Source: Clostridium sp. AT4
GTDB lineage: Bacteria > Bacillota > Clostridia > Lachnospirales > Lachnospiraceae
DNA length: 64,000 bases
Reading direction: 5' to 3'
Assembly: GCF_001517625.2 (NCBI RefSeq)
Contig: NZ_LN999828.1
Span: 698,303-762,302, forward strand
A program made the translations under genes and the position numbers. Below, piece after piece: positions 26,643-36,205 of the stretch. How positions within the stretch are numbered: the stretch's first letter is position 1; every line of letters starts with the position of its first letter. Below the pieces are notes generated by a model, which was not told the origin of the DNA, searched no databases, and worked only from the letters and a program-made list of their open reading frames with translations.

Positions 26643-27131
26643 GCACAGATAAGGATAAATACTTTTTGCAAATTATTGCAAAATGAGGTTGGTAAAATCC
26701 TTCTGTCAGGCTTTATTAGTGAGAGGTTTTTTTGAAGCGAACAACATTTTGGTGTTTCCAGGCTGTAATAAGTGAAAGGATATTCAAAAAACTCTCTTTT
26801 GTACCTTGAAAACTGCATGAGCTGTATAATTTGATTCCACAGATGCCATAACCCTGTAAATGATTTTACTGGCGAGCGTCGAAGATACTCCGGAAACGGC
26901 TGGTAAGTTTGCGAAGAAGCTGCTAGCATTCAGAAATATTCTGATAGAGGTTGGACGTAACGCTGACAACAGATTATACGAATGGAAGCCAACACGCCGA
27001 ACAGAATATGCAATGCCATAGTAATAGATAAAATTTGAGAACAAAATGCGAAAGGTAAGGTGATGTGATTGAGAAAATTGTAGGTATAGGACGACTTATA
27101 CAAAGAATATGTTGGAAAAGAGGTGAGCATC
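26643..27131 (+). other. Long leader between promoter and first recombinase-operon gene
   Basis: About 490 bp that, if transcribed from 26609, would be an untranslated leader or contain tiny genes. It holds GTACCTTGAAAACTGCAT (from about 26801), similar in style to rRNA-spacer sequence, a TATAAT at 26825-26830, and one 53-codon ORF listed separately. I see no clear riboswitch fold. Confidence 0.3.
26860..27021 (+). CDS. Possible 53-residue small protein
   Basis: ATG 26860 to TAG 27021 gives MILLASVEDTPETAGKFAKK followed by a basic, protein-like tail ending WKPTRRTEYAMP. Codon use looks coding, but there is no ribosome site and a stop codon sits immediately before the ATG. It may be a real micro-gene or a fragment of a larger decayed gene. 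No family recognised. Confidence 0.3.
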   Translation: MILLASVEDTPETAGKFAKKLLAFRNILIEVGRNADNRLYEWKPTRRTEYAMP

Positions 27132-27377
27132 ATGGTGAATCAGTCAGTAATAGATTCCAGTGTTAATCTGGAGCAGTTAAAGGACATTGAAGATTTAATT
27201 CCTGATATGGATAAAGCTATTTCTGAAAAAGTGGAAACTTTTCTGGATAAATCTGGCGATCAGCCGTATGCTCACATGAATGAAGGGTATGTGGTAGTCG
27301 TGGAAATGACAGGAGAAATGGATGCTACAGATGCAATCAGTGATTATTTAAGAAAAAGAACGGAGTTGATGTATTAG
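27132..27377 (+). CDS. Small acidic protein before the recombinases
   Basis: ATG 27132 follows GAGGTG at a normal distance. The 81-residue acidic protein (MVNQSVIDSSVNLEQLKDIE...) has no recognised domain. It lies 130 bp before the first recombinase, downstream of the regulated promoter. A directionality factor or antirepressor is conceivable; nothing in the sequence proves it. Confidence 0.55.
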   Translation: MVNQSVIDSSVNLEQLKDIEDLIPDMDKAISEKVETFLDKSGDQPYAHMNEGYVVVVEMTGEMDATDAISDYLRKRTELMY

Positions 27378-27427
27378 ATGCAAGTCTTGAAAAAATATCT
27401 TGCGAAGCTACAGATGTTATGTTAATG

Positions 27428-27470
27428 TGAAGTCAGGGAAAATGAACGTGATACATGGTTTCTGACTTCA
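27428..27470. repeat. Hairpin upstream of the first recombinase
   Basis: TGAAGTCAG (27428-27436) and CTGACTTCA (27462-27470) are perfect inverted repeats, 25 bases apart, in the gap before the first recombinase gene. They could be an operator or attenuator; no T run follows. Confidence 0.45.
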
Positions 27471-27506
27471 AATTCAATGGAATAAGTAAGTTGGGAGCGA
27501 TGTAAA

Positions 27507-29180
27507 ATGGAACAGATGCAAATGAATATGCCAGATATATACGATGCTGCATTGTATCTTCGATTATCGAAAGATGATATGGAAGAGGGCGGTGCGAAGT
27601 CAGAGAGCAACAGCATTGCAAATCAGAGAGAGTTACTTCGGAGCTTTGTAAAAAGCCAGCCGGATATTCAGATCTTTGATATATATGTGGATGACGGATA
27701 CTCAGGAGGAAATTTTGATCGACCTGAGTTTAAACGAATGACAACTGATATAGAAGCTGGAAAAGTAAATTGCGTGATTGTAAAAGACTTATCCAGATTC
27801 GGAAGAGAATATATAGAAGCCGGGCGATGGATCGAAAAGACCTACCCGGCTTTAAATGTGCGTTTTATTTCAGTTACAGACCAGTTTGACAGTAAAACAG
27901 CAGATTTTTCAGAGAAGTCATTTGTAGTTCCAATCAAAAATTTCGTAAATGAAAGCTATTGTCGGGACATTTCCGGTAAAGTGCGAAGCCACCAGAAAAT
28001 CAAACGTGAAAAAGGTGAATTTATTGGAGCGTTTGCCCCGTATGGTTACTGCAAAGATCCAGAGAATAAGAATTGTCTGGTGATTGATTCTTATGCATCA
28101 GATATTGTAAGAAAAATATTTTCGTGGAAAATTGATGGATTCAGTCTTGGAGCAATCGCAGAAAAACTGAATGTACGTCATGTGCAGTCGCCAAAAGAAT
28201 ATAAAAAGGCAAATGGCGAGAATTATAATTCTGGATTTCACAGCTCAGACACACCGAAATGGTCGGCAGTGCAGATTAAAAGGATTCTGACCAATGAGGT
28301 TTACATTGGAAACATGGTACAAGGCAAGCAGGAACGAATCAGCTATAAGGTAAAGCAACGTCTGGATAAGCCAGAATCAGAGTGGGTGAAAGTAGAAAAT
28401 ACGCATCCGGCAATAATCAGGCAGAGTGATTTTGATGTGGTGCAGAAGCTACTTCAGTATGATGGCAGGGCATCGAAAACATCGGACAGTGCAAACTTTT
28501 TTTCAGGTTTTGTATTTTGCGGAGATTGCCATACACCGATGATACGCAGGGTAAATCAGTATAAGGGAAAGAAAAAAGCCTTTTATATTTGCCAGACAAA
28601 AAATAAAGGTGGAGATTGCACCAGACACAGTATTCCGGAAGAGGTGCTGAAAAGGATTGTATTGAAAGAGATTCAGGCATATACGGCACTTTTCGTAGAC
28701 TATCAGATGATTATGGAAGAACTTTGTGAAATGAAAGTCAGTTACGATCAGGTAATCGGTTATGATACGCAGATTAGTAAGTTGCAGGAAGAATATGACC
28801 GTTATTACAGCCTGAAAGCATCTTTGGGTGATGACTTGAAAGAGGGACTGATCAGCAAAGAGGAGTTCGATGATTTTCGGGAAAGTTACAGAAGAAAATG
28901 TGAAGAACTGGAGCAGATGATTGAAAACCAGAAAAAACTGGTAAAGCAAATGTTTGAGGGTGGAGTGTCTGCAACTGTTCAGTTGGAGGACTGGAAGAAA
29001 TCACTGGAAATCAAAGAACTGGATCGCACATTGCTGGCACTGACTGTAGATAAAATCTATATTTATGAGAACAAGCAAATTAAAATTCACATCCGCTATC
29101 AGGATATGATTGAGAAGATGAAAGTCATAAGACGGTTTTATGCGGAACACAGGACAGAGTACAGGAAAGAGGTGGGATAA
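27507..29180 (+). CDS. Large serine recombinase 1
   Basis: A 557-residue protein with resolvase domain (catalytic Ser21 in YLRLSKDD, then NSIANQR, DDGYSGGNFDRPEF, and VKDLSRFGREYIEAG with conserved Arg). A Recombinase domain with GAFAPYGYCKDP follows, then a zinc-ribbon Cys set (CGDCHTPMI... YICQTKNKGGDC) and a coiled coil (about residues 410-480). It should catalyse integration/excision by a Ser-linked break. The next gene starts directly after the stop, so the three recombinases form one operon. Confidence 0.92.
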   Translation: MEQMQMNMPDIYDAALYLRLSKDDMEEGGAKSESNSIANQRELLRSFVKSQPDIQIFDIYVDDGYSGGNFDRPEFKRMTTDIEAGKVNCVIVKDLSRFGREYIEAGRWIEKTYPALNVRFISVTDQFDSKTADFSEKSFVVPIKNFVNESYCRDISGKVRSHQKIKREKGEFIGAFAPYGYCKDPENKNCLVIDSYASDIVRKIFSWKIDGFSLGAIAEKLNVRHVQSPKEYKKANGENYNSGFHSSDTPKWSAVQIKRILTNEVYIGNMVQGKQERISYKVKQRLDKPESEWVKVENTHPAIIRQSDFDVVQKLLQYDGRASKTSDSANFFSGFVFCGDCHTPMIRRVNQYKGKKKAFYICQTKNKGGDCTRHSIPEEVLKRIVLKEIQAYTALFVDYQMIMEELCEMKVSYDQVIGYDTQISKLQEEYDRYYSLKASLGDDLKEGLISKEEFDDFRESYRRKCEELEQMIENQKKLVKQMFEGGVSATVQLEDWKKSLEIKELDRTLLALTVDKIYIYENKQIKIHIRYQDMIEKMKVIRRFYAEHRTEYRKEVG

Positions 29181-30836
29181 ATGGCAAGAACAGCAAAAAG
29201 ATATAAGAAAAACACAGAGAAGAAAGTTTCTGGTATTCCGGTATGTATGGCTGCAATTTATGCCAGATTATCCGTAGATAGTGATGAAAAAAAGTCAGAA
29301 TCTATTGAAACACAGGTTACGCTGATAAAAGAATTCATTCAGAAGAACAATGAAAATCCAGACAGAGAGTATGAGATTGCTGTATATGATATTTATTCTG
29401 ATTTGGGAAAAACCGGAACAAATTTTGACAGACCGGGATTTGAACGGATGATGAATGATGTCAGGGCAGGTAAAATAAATGGTATTCTGGTAAAGGATTT
29501 CTCACGATTTGGAAGAAATTATATCGAAACCGGAAATTATTTGGAAAAGATTCTCCCTTTTATGAAAGTGCGGTTTGTTTCTGTATGTGACAACTATGAC
29601 TCCTATGCACCGGATGCCAAGAATCAGGAATTATCCATGAATATCAAGAATCTGGTGAATGATGCTTATGCGAAAGACATTTCTGCAAAAGAACGGGCAG
29701 CGAAACGTATTGCACAGAAAAATGGTGAGTATGTGGGATCTACAGCTCCATATGGATATTGTGTGGAAAAGATAAATGGAATTTATAAGTTGATGGTGGA
29801 AGCGGAAGCTGCAAAGATTGTCCGCAGGATTTTTGAAGAATATGCTTCGGGAGATGGCATACAGAGCATTATTGACAGGCTGTTTGAGGATAGGGTACAT
29901 CGGATTTCAGATTATAACCAATATCATCATGTGTACTGTCAGGACGGAGAGAACCTTCATCAGTGGGGAAATTCTTCGATACGTGCAGTACTGAACCGGA
30001 ATAATTATTATGGAGATCTGGTTCAGAGAAAATATGAATCCAGATTTCAAAGAGGTGAAAAATGGTGTGACATACTGGACGAAAGTCAGTGGATTATTAC
30101 GCCAAATGCTCATGAGCCGATTATCAGCAGAGAATTGTTTGACAAAGCACGGGTCAGGTTAAAAGCAGCACAACAGAAAGCAGCAAAAAATACGGTAGGA
30201 TGGGAAGAGGATGAAAGAGCATTTTACAATGTATTCTATTGTGGAGACTGCAAGCGGAAAATGTGTACACGCAGATACAGAGGCAATGTGTATTATTTTT
30301 GCAACGCTGCTCAGTATCGGGATGAAAGGAAATGTAGTCATAAATCTATCTCTGAAGAAAAATTGCAGAAAATTGTCCGCTCGGAGCTGACCAGACAGTT
30401 TCAGTTATCTGGCTTACGGAAAAAGGATATGTCTGCTATAAGCAGTGCGGTATTTCTTTCCAAAATCAAAGAAGTTCAAACAGAAATCAGAAAATTGGAT
30501 GTAGATATGGAAAAACGTTCAGAAAAACTGGCACAGGCATTTATGCAATATAAAGAGGGGGAACTTTCCAAAGAAGCCTATATAGAAATGAAAGATGACC
30601 GTAATAGCTGGAAAGAGTTTTGCGAAGAGAGAAAGAAGTTTTTAGAGCAAACCATACGAAAGCTGGAAAAACAGCAGAAAGAAGAAGCCAGATTTTTACG
30701 AAGTCTGCTGGAATTGGATGGGACAACCAGAATCAATGCGGAACTTGCAGAGGACTTGGTTGAAAGTATGTATCTGTATGGTGATGGCAGACTGGAAATT
30801 AATTTCGGGTTTAAGGGGGCGGTAGAACATGAGTGA
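29181..30836 (+). CDS. Large serine recombinase 2
   Basis: A 551-residue protein starting at the base after recombinase 1 ends. Catalytic Ser31 lies in YARLSVDSD; KDFSRFGRNYIETGNY carries the Arg. The recombinase motif GSTAPYGYCVE, zinc-ribbon cysteines (CGDCKRKMCTRR... FCNAAQY) and a C-terminal coiled coil are all present. All expected residues are intact, so it is probably active together with, or regulated by, its neighbours. Confidence 0.92.
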   Translation: MARTAKRYKKNTEKKVSGIPVCMAAIYARLSVDSDEKKSESIETQVTLIKEFIQKNNENPDREYEIAVYDIYSDLGKTGTNFDRPGFERMMNDVRAGKINGILVKDFSRFGRNYIETGNYLEKILPFMKVRFVSVCDNYDSYAPDAKNQELSMNIKNLVNDAYAKDISAKERAAKRIAQKNGEYVGSTAPYGYCVEKINGIYKLMVEAEAAKIVRRIFEEYASGDGIQSIIDRLFEDRVHRISDYNQYHHVYCQDGENLHQWGNSSIRAVLNRNNYYGDLVQRKYESRFQRGEKWCDILDESQWIITPNAHEPIISRELFDKARVRLKAAQQKAAKNTVGWEEDERAFYNVFYCGDCKRKMCTRRYRGNVYYFCNAAQYRDERKCSHKSISEEKLQKIVRSELTRQFQLSGLRKKDMSAISSAVFLSKIKEVQTEIRKLDVDMEKRSEKLAQAFMQYKEGELSKEAYIEMKDDRNSWKEFCEERKKFLEQTIRKLEKQQKEEARFLRSLLELDGTTRINAELAEDLVESMYLYGDGRLEINFGFKGAVEHE

Positions 30837-32400
30837 TCAGAAACTGATTATTGGATATTACCGTCTTTCCATGGAAGATGACTCAGAGGGAGAAAGTAAC
30901 AGCATTATTAATCAGAGAAAACTGGTAAAAGATTATATTTCCAATATTCCGGAACTGGATTCTATGCCATTTCAGGAGTTCTACGACGATGGATATTCTG
31001 GTTCTAGTATGGAGCGTCCAGCAATTAAGCAGGTTTTGGAGCTTGCCAGAGAGAACAAAGTGCAGTGCATTGTGGTAAAAGATTTTTCACGTTTTGCCAG
31101 AAACTATATTGAGATGGGAACTTATCTGGAGCAGATTTTTCCATTTCTGGGAGTACGATTCATTTCTATTTCAGACCGATATGATTCTAAAGATTATAAA
31201 GGAAAGAGTTCAGACATCGAAGTACAGTTTAAAGGATTGATCGCAGACTTCTATGTGAAAGATCAGTCTGTAAAGGTAAAGGCAGCAGTCAGCACCAGAC
31301 GGGGAAAAGGTGAGTATTGTTGTGGTTCTGCACCTTATGGGTATCGAATCAATCCAGAAAATAAGAAAGAACTGGTGATTGTAGAGGACGAAGCGGAAGT
31401 GATTCGCAGAGTATTTGAACTGACCAATCAGCGATATTCCAAGATGGAGATTTGTAAGTTATTCAATGAAGAGGGGGTATTGACTCCCTTGCAGTCTATG
31501 AGCAGACGACAGAAATCAGACAGCAAGAAAGCTACATCAAGAGGATTGCAGTGGACGAGTGATATGATACGGAAGATTGTGGATGATAAGACTTATATAG
31601 GCTGTATGGTCTATGGAAAGACAAAGATTCCAGAACCAGGGACAGGGAAAGAAGTACCAGTGCCGAGAAATCAGTGGAAAGTGATGGAAAATCACCATGA
31701 GCCGATTGTATCAAAAGACATCTTTGAGAAAGCACAGTCCCTGCAGATCAGATACACTAAAAAAAGCAAATTTGACAGGGAGATAACACTATTAGGTGGC
31801 TATGTGAAGTGTGGAAATTGTCATAGAAGTCTGACTTCAAGCAGTCCGGTTCATGGTCATATTCTTTATAGCTGTGCTTACAGTAAAGGAAAAGAAGATA
31901 CAGGGTGTTTTGCCGGGAAAGCGGATAACAAAATGCTAGAGCATATCGTACTGGCAGAAATAAAGGCATATTTACGCCAGAATATCAGCCAGGAACAGAT
32001 GCAGCAATCTATGAGAAAACAGCAAGAGGACAGTATAGAAGCCTATAAGACGGAAAGTGCAGACTGTGAAAAACGTCAGGAGCAGATAAAGATTCAGAAC
32101 CGCCAGAACTATGAGAAGTATCATGAGGGACAGATGAATCAGAAACAGTTCATGGAAGCAAAGAAGCAGTTGGAAGAAGAAAGAGAACGACTGCAGAAAC
32201 GTGTACAGGAACTGGATGAACTGATAAACGGAGAGAAAGAAATTCTGATGAAAAAAAATGTTCCGGTGGAGCAGATGTTGAAGTATTTAGGCTATGAGAA
32301 GTTGACACGAGAAATGCTGGAAGAATATGTGCAGGGAATATATGTGTATGATGACGGGAGAGTGGAGGTGGAATGGAGGGCACTTAAATTAGCACGATGA
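30829..32400 (+). CDS. Large serine recombinase 3
   Basis: A 523-residue protein overlapping recombinase 2 by 8 bp. Catalytic Ser14 lies in YYRLSMEDD; VKDFSRFARNYIEMGTY, CCGSAPYGYRINPE, the zinc-ribbon CGNCHRSL and CAYSKGKEDTGC, and a long coiled coil (about residues 400-470) follow. It is the last gene of the mobilizable element; the right attachment site should lie close by, but I could not find a convincing core repeat with the left edge. Confidence 0.92.
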   Translation: MSDQKLIIGYYRLSMEDDSEGESNSIINQRKLVKDYISNIPELDSMPFQEFYDDGYSGSSMERPAIKQVLELARENKVQCIVVKDFSRFARNYIEMGTYLEQIFPFLGVRFISISDRYDSKDYKGKSSDIEVQFKGLIADFYVKDQSVKVKAAVSTRRGKGEYCCGSAPYGYRINPENKKELVIVEDEAEVIRRVFELTNQRYSKMEICKLFNEEGVLTPLQSMSRRQKSDSKKATSRGLQWTSDMIRKIVDDKTYIGCMVYGKTKIPEPGTGKEVPVPRNQWKVMENHHEPIVSKDIFEKAQSLQIRYTKKSKFDREITLLGGYVKCGNCHRSLTSSSPVHGHILYSCAYSKGKEDTGCFAGKADNKMLEHIVLAEIKAYLRQNISQEQMQQSMRKQQEDSIEAYKTESADCEKRQEQIKIQNRQNYEKYHEGQMNQKQFMEAKKQLEEERERLQKRVQELDELINGEKEILMKKNVPVEQMLKYLGYEKLTREMLEEYVQGIYVYDDGRVEVEWRALKLAR

Positions 32401-32426
32401 CAATATTTAATGTGCTATGGTAGAAT
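32397..32426 (+). promoter_or_regulatory. Likely promoter of the SIR2 gene
   Basis: ATGACA (32397-32402), 18 bp, TAGAAT (32421-32426), about 47 bp before the SIR2 start and overlapping the last codons of recombinase 3. Confidence 0.5.
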
Positions 32427-32473
32427 AAATATAGATTTAGATAATGTTTTTATGTTGAAAGAAAGGTGAGAAC

Positions 32474-35400
32474 ATGAATATGAATTATATTAGAGAAATT
32501 GCAGAAGCTTTGTCTGAGAATCATGCTGCATTGATGGTAGGGGCTGGATTTTCAAAAAATGCTGAAAAGGTTTCTATTACAGATAAAAAATTCTTAAATT
32601 GGAATGAGCTTTCTGATTTGTTTTATGAAACAGTTTATGGGAAAGAAGGGCCAGGGAAGCAATATAATAGTTCTCTGAGGCTTGCTCAGGAGGTAGAGAT
32701 TACGGTAGGACGTCCCAAATTGGAAAAAATAATTAAAGATGCAGTACCGGATTTGGAATACGCTCCTTCTGAAGTGTATGTGAAGTTAATGGAAATGCCA
32801 TGGAAGGATGTATTCACTACAAATTATGATACTTTATTAGAGCGTGCAGCAGATAAGGTAACAAACCGTCGATATAATGTTGTCATTTGCCAAGAAGATT
32901 TAGTCAATAGTAACAATGCTCCCAGAATTTTAAAATTACATGGTTCGTTTCCATCATACCGTCCATTTATAATTACCGAAGAAGATTATAGAACATATCC
33001 AGTGAAGTTTGCTGCAATGGTTAATACAGTTCAGCAAGCATTATTAGAGAATGTATTTTGCATGTTAGGTTTTTCTTGTGAGGATCCTAATTTCATAAAG
33101 TGGATTGGATGGATACATGATAATCTTGGAAAGAGTAGCTCGCAAAAGATATATATGGTATCAGTTACTCATATTGCTGAGGCAAAACGTAAATTACTTT
33201 TTGAACGTAATATTATTGTTATTGATTTACAAGAACTATGGCCAGACAAAAATATTGGTGATAGATTGAATTCTTTTTTAGAAGAATTAAAATTAAGAGT
33301 GGAAGAAAAGCGGAGAAAAGATAATTGGTTTGATTTAAGACAGTTGCATTTACAGTATGATACTGATTTTGTGAAAAAAACAGAAATAATGAAAAAATTA
33401 AATGAATCATATCCGGGTTGGATTTTTTTACCGTGGAAAATGAAAAATAAGGTAAGTTATGTATTAAATGAACTCGATAATATGAATGAATTTGAACATA
33501 TTTCATTCACAGATCAAGTAAACTATATGTATGAATATGTAAAGTTTATGGATATCGCAGGAAGACCGATTCTTTCTCAGGTAGTGGATCAGTTTTTGAA
33601 TGTATTGGAGAAAAAAGAAGGGGATGAACTAGTTGACAGTTTTGGAACAGAATTAGAATACAAAGAACAAGTAATATATTTGCATCTCTTACGTTCTTAT
33701 AGAGAGTTGGCAGAATGGGAAAAGTATGAAGCATGTCATGAAAAAATAAAAGATGCATATTTAGACTATGATAATAAGCAATTTTTATATGCGTGCGATT
33801 GTCGGAAACAGCTATTTAGATTTCAAGCTGAAAAATTAGCGGGAATGCTGGATTCGTGGAATTTGGTAAACGGTGATATGTACTGGCCTTTGGTTAAAGC
33901 CAATATGTATGCACTTATTGGAGAAATATCAAAAGCGGATGCAATCCTATCGGATGTACTTACCTTGGTGAGGAAACAGTTGGTCAAAGCAAGTGGAAAC
34001 GAATATTTGTCTTCGATAGAAGAAAGTATTGTATCATTAATTAATTTTATCAGACAAGGAAATATTGTAGATGAGACAGAAGAATGTATACATGAAAGTG
34101 ATGTATCTTGGTGGAATGAAAATGATAAGTATTGTTTATATTTAAATACAGAAGAAAAAGGTAATAAGAGTTTTGAAACAAAAGATAATTTCGATTTGTC
34201 CTCTACATATACAATGCATATGGGAAGGGATAATACAAATGTGTTTTATGCACTGGAATATTTGAGGTTTCTAGAACAAACAGGTCATCCATTTCGGTTG
34301 CAGAATGTTACTAATACTAAAGGATTACACAGCACAGTAAAACTATTAGCACCATATTATCCACACTGGTGCCTTATGCAAATTTTAATAGCACAGGATA
34401 ATAAACATATAGATTTAATGTTTGGACGAGTTAAGTTGTATGAGTTATCACAAGAAGAAGTTGATGATATTGCGAAAGAATATTTAAGAATATTTCAGAT
34501 TGTGATGAAAAATGTTAAGCCAGAGAATTTCTTTTTTGCAAAGTCTATATATGAGCAGTCAGCAGTAGTTCTTCCAGATATTATAGCGAGATTATGTTAT
34601 AAATGTTCAATTAATATATTGGATGAAATTTTCGATTCAATTCTTGATTTGTGCTTAAGTAATGTTCGAACAAATTTCAAGGGTATTCGAAAAATATTTA
34701 AAGGATTGTTTGAAGCATTTTCACTTCAAGATCAAGAAAATCGAATCGAGAAAATACTACAATTTCCGGTGGATGTAGATCGAATGAGTGATTATTGCGA
34801 TCCAATAGTATTTATATCAAAACCGAGAGAAAAATATGTGCTTGATATTGAAATATATAACAGGATACTTTTCCAAATTAAACAAACAATAAAAGAAGCA
34901 GAAAATGAAAAAAGACAAGCTGCAGTGAATCGTTTGGTTATACTTGCACAAGTTATTATACTAAATGAGGAGGATTTGAGATATTTATGTAAGGTATTAG
35001 AAAAAGAAGAAACACTAGAAAATAAGTCTATATTATATGTGTTGGATAAACAAAAGTATGAGAAAAATAAAAAAGAAATATTTGAAGATACATTAAAAAG
35101 AATGAAATCAGATTCAAATACGCAAATGTTTTCGGCTGGAGGAAATAATTATAGAGACTTAATAGGAATTCTTAATGATATAGATATTAGTAAAATTAAT
35201 CTGGAAGAAGCGTTGGAAGTGCTGACGAATTTAGTGAAAACTAACCAATCATGGGTTGAGAGAAATCAACCAAATGCTAGTGAAAGAATTCGTCAGAGCT
35301 TTTTAGTTGTCATGGGATTGATTATTTTACGTGAGAGTAAAAATATTGATTTATCCGAGACAGAAAAAGAAAAGGTGTATGCATATTTTGAAGCTTTAAG

Positions 35401-35959
35401 CGAGCTGTATAAAAATTCCATTGCAATTGACATGATAGAAGCATGTTTTGTTGATGATAGCAAATTTTATTTTGAAGATTTTCAAAATAAAATTTGGTTA
35501 AGTAATGAGCAAGAGTTGGGGTTGATTAAAGATTTTTATGATGTACTTTATATAAATGATTTTAAGTTACAAAACAATGACATGTTGTTGAAGTGTTCAA
35601 ATATGCTTTTTAGGATTTCGATATATAGAGTGATAAGTAGTGAAATACTTCACAATATGGCTGCATTGAAATTGTGTTATGCAATAATAAAAAATGAAAT
35701 TGTTTTAAAAACAGAAATACAGACTTTACTTGTATGTTTGCTAAAGCTTCAAGATGAGACGGTAATAAAACAAACAGATTCTGAACAAGAAGCTTTGTAT
35801 AAATTAAGATGTCGAATAATATCTTGCAAGATTGCGAAAGAACTGTATGTAAGAGGAATAAAATCTGATATTGTAGATGGGTGGAAAAGAATTAGTGAGA
35901 ATAAAAATGAATTTATAGAAATAAGAAATGTTGTTTTTGATACTACAGGAGATGAGTAA
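32474..35959 (+). CDS. SIR2-domain anti-phage defence protein
   Basis: A 1161-residue protein starting after AAAGGTGAG. The N-terminal 280 residues are a SIR2-type NAD-binding domain: GAGFSKNAE for NAD, FTTNYDTLLE with Asn117, LKLHGSF with catalytic-type His156, and MLGFSCEDPNFIKWI. The remaining 880 residues are helical and repeat-like, with no P-loop. This is the architecture of defence-associated sirtuins (DSR-type), which sense a phage protein through the long C-terminus and then deplete NAD to stop infection. Strong AT-richness marks it as foreign. The exact DSR class cannot be told without a search. Confidence 0.8.
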   Translation: MNMNYIREIAEALSENHAALMVGAGFSKNAEKVSITDKKFLNWNELSDLFYETVYGKEGPGKQYNSSLRLAQEVEITVGRPKLEKIIKDAVPDLEYAPSEVYVKLMEMPWKDVFTTNYDTLLERAADKVTNRRYNVVICQEDLVNSNNAPRILKLHGSFPSYRPFIITEEDYRTYPVKFAAMVNTVQQALLENVFCMLGFSCEDPNFIKWIGWIHDNLGKSSSQKIYMVSVTHIAEAKRKLLFERNIIVIDLQELWPDKNIGDRLNSFLEELKLRVEEKRRKDNWFDLRQLHLQYDTDFVKKTEIMKKLNESYPGWIFLPWKMKNKVSYVLNELDNMNEFEHISFTDQVNYMYEYVKFMDIAGRPILSQVVDQFLNVLEKKEGDELVDSFGTELEYKEQVIYLHLLRSYRELAEWEKYEACHEKIKDAYLDYDNKQFLYACDCRKQLFRFQAEKLAGMLDSWNLVNGDMYWPLVKANMYALIGEISKADAILSDVLTLVRKQLVKASGNEYLSSIEESIVSLINFIRQGNIVDETEECIHESDVSWWNENDKYCLYLNTEEKGNKSFETKDNFDLSSTYTMHMGRDNTNVFYALEYLRFLEQTGHPFRLQNVTNTKGLHSTVKLLAPYYPHWCLMQILIAQDNKHIDLMFGRVKLYELSQEEVDDIAKEYLRIFQIVMKNVKPENFFFAKSIYEQSAVVLPDIIARLCYKCSINILDEIFDSILDLCLSNVRTNFKGIRKIFKGLFEAFSLQDQENRIEKILQFPVDVDRMSDYCDPIVFISKPREKYVLDIEIYNRILFQIKQTIKEAENEKRQAAVNRLVILAQVIILNEEDLRYLCKVLEKEETLENKSILYVLDKQKYEKNKKEIFEDTLKRMKSDSNTQMFSAGGNNYRDLIGILNDIDISKINLEEALEVLTNLVKTNQSWVERNQPNASERIRQSFLVVMGLIILRESKNIDLSETEKEKVYAYFEALSELYKNSIAIDMIEACFVDDSKFYFEDFQNKIWLSNEQELGLIKDFYDVLYINDFKLQNNDMLLKCSNMLFRISIYRVISSEILHNMAALKLCYAIIKNEIVLKTEIQTLLVCLLKLQDETVIKQTDSEQEALYKLRCRIISCKIAKELYVRGIKSDIVDGWKRISENKNEFIEIRNVVFDTTGDE

Positions 35960-35981
35960 ATATTATTGTTGAGCTCTTATA

Positions 35982-36037
35982 CTGTATGACAATGACATGA
36001 CATCCTAGAGACAATTAAGTATTGTTGAGAGCATACC
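35982..36037 (+). repeat. Island repeat copy B, left flank of the ATPase/nuclease cassette
   Basis: Contains TGACAATGACATGACATCCT, 20 bases, then GAGAGCATACC. The copy at 38324 has the same two blocks with the same 20-base spacing. It lies in the 246-bp gap after the SIR2 gene; the rest of that gap is AT-rich with no clear promoter. Confidence 0.6.
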
Positions 36038-36205
36038 ATACGCTACTTGAAGAGAATGTGATAAGTGGAGTTGTTGAAAAAGAAAAGTGCATATGTTACT
36101 ATTAAAATGGATATAATTCATGAGAAACAAAAGAATAATTAAAGTATAAAAAGCGTATATTTGGGGAAATATATAAGAGCAATATGTACGAGAAGGGAGA
36201 CTGGA

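Noticed and set aside
13586-32400. Classification as a self-transmissible conjugative element
   Set aside because: Relaxase and MobC are present, but no VirB4, TraG/VirD4 or other type IV secretion genes occur, so it is called mobilizable.
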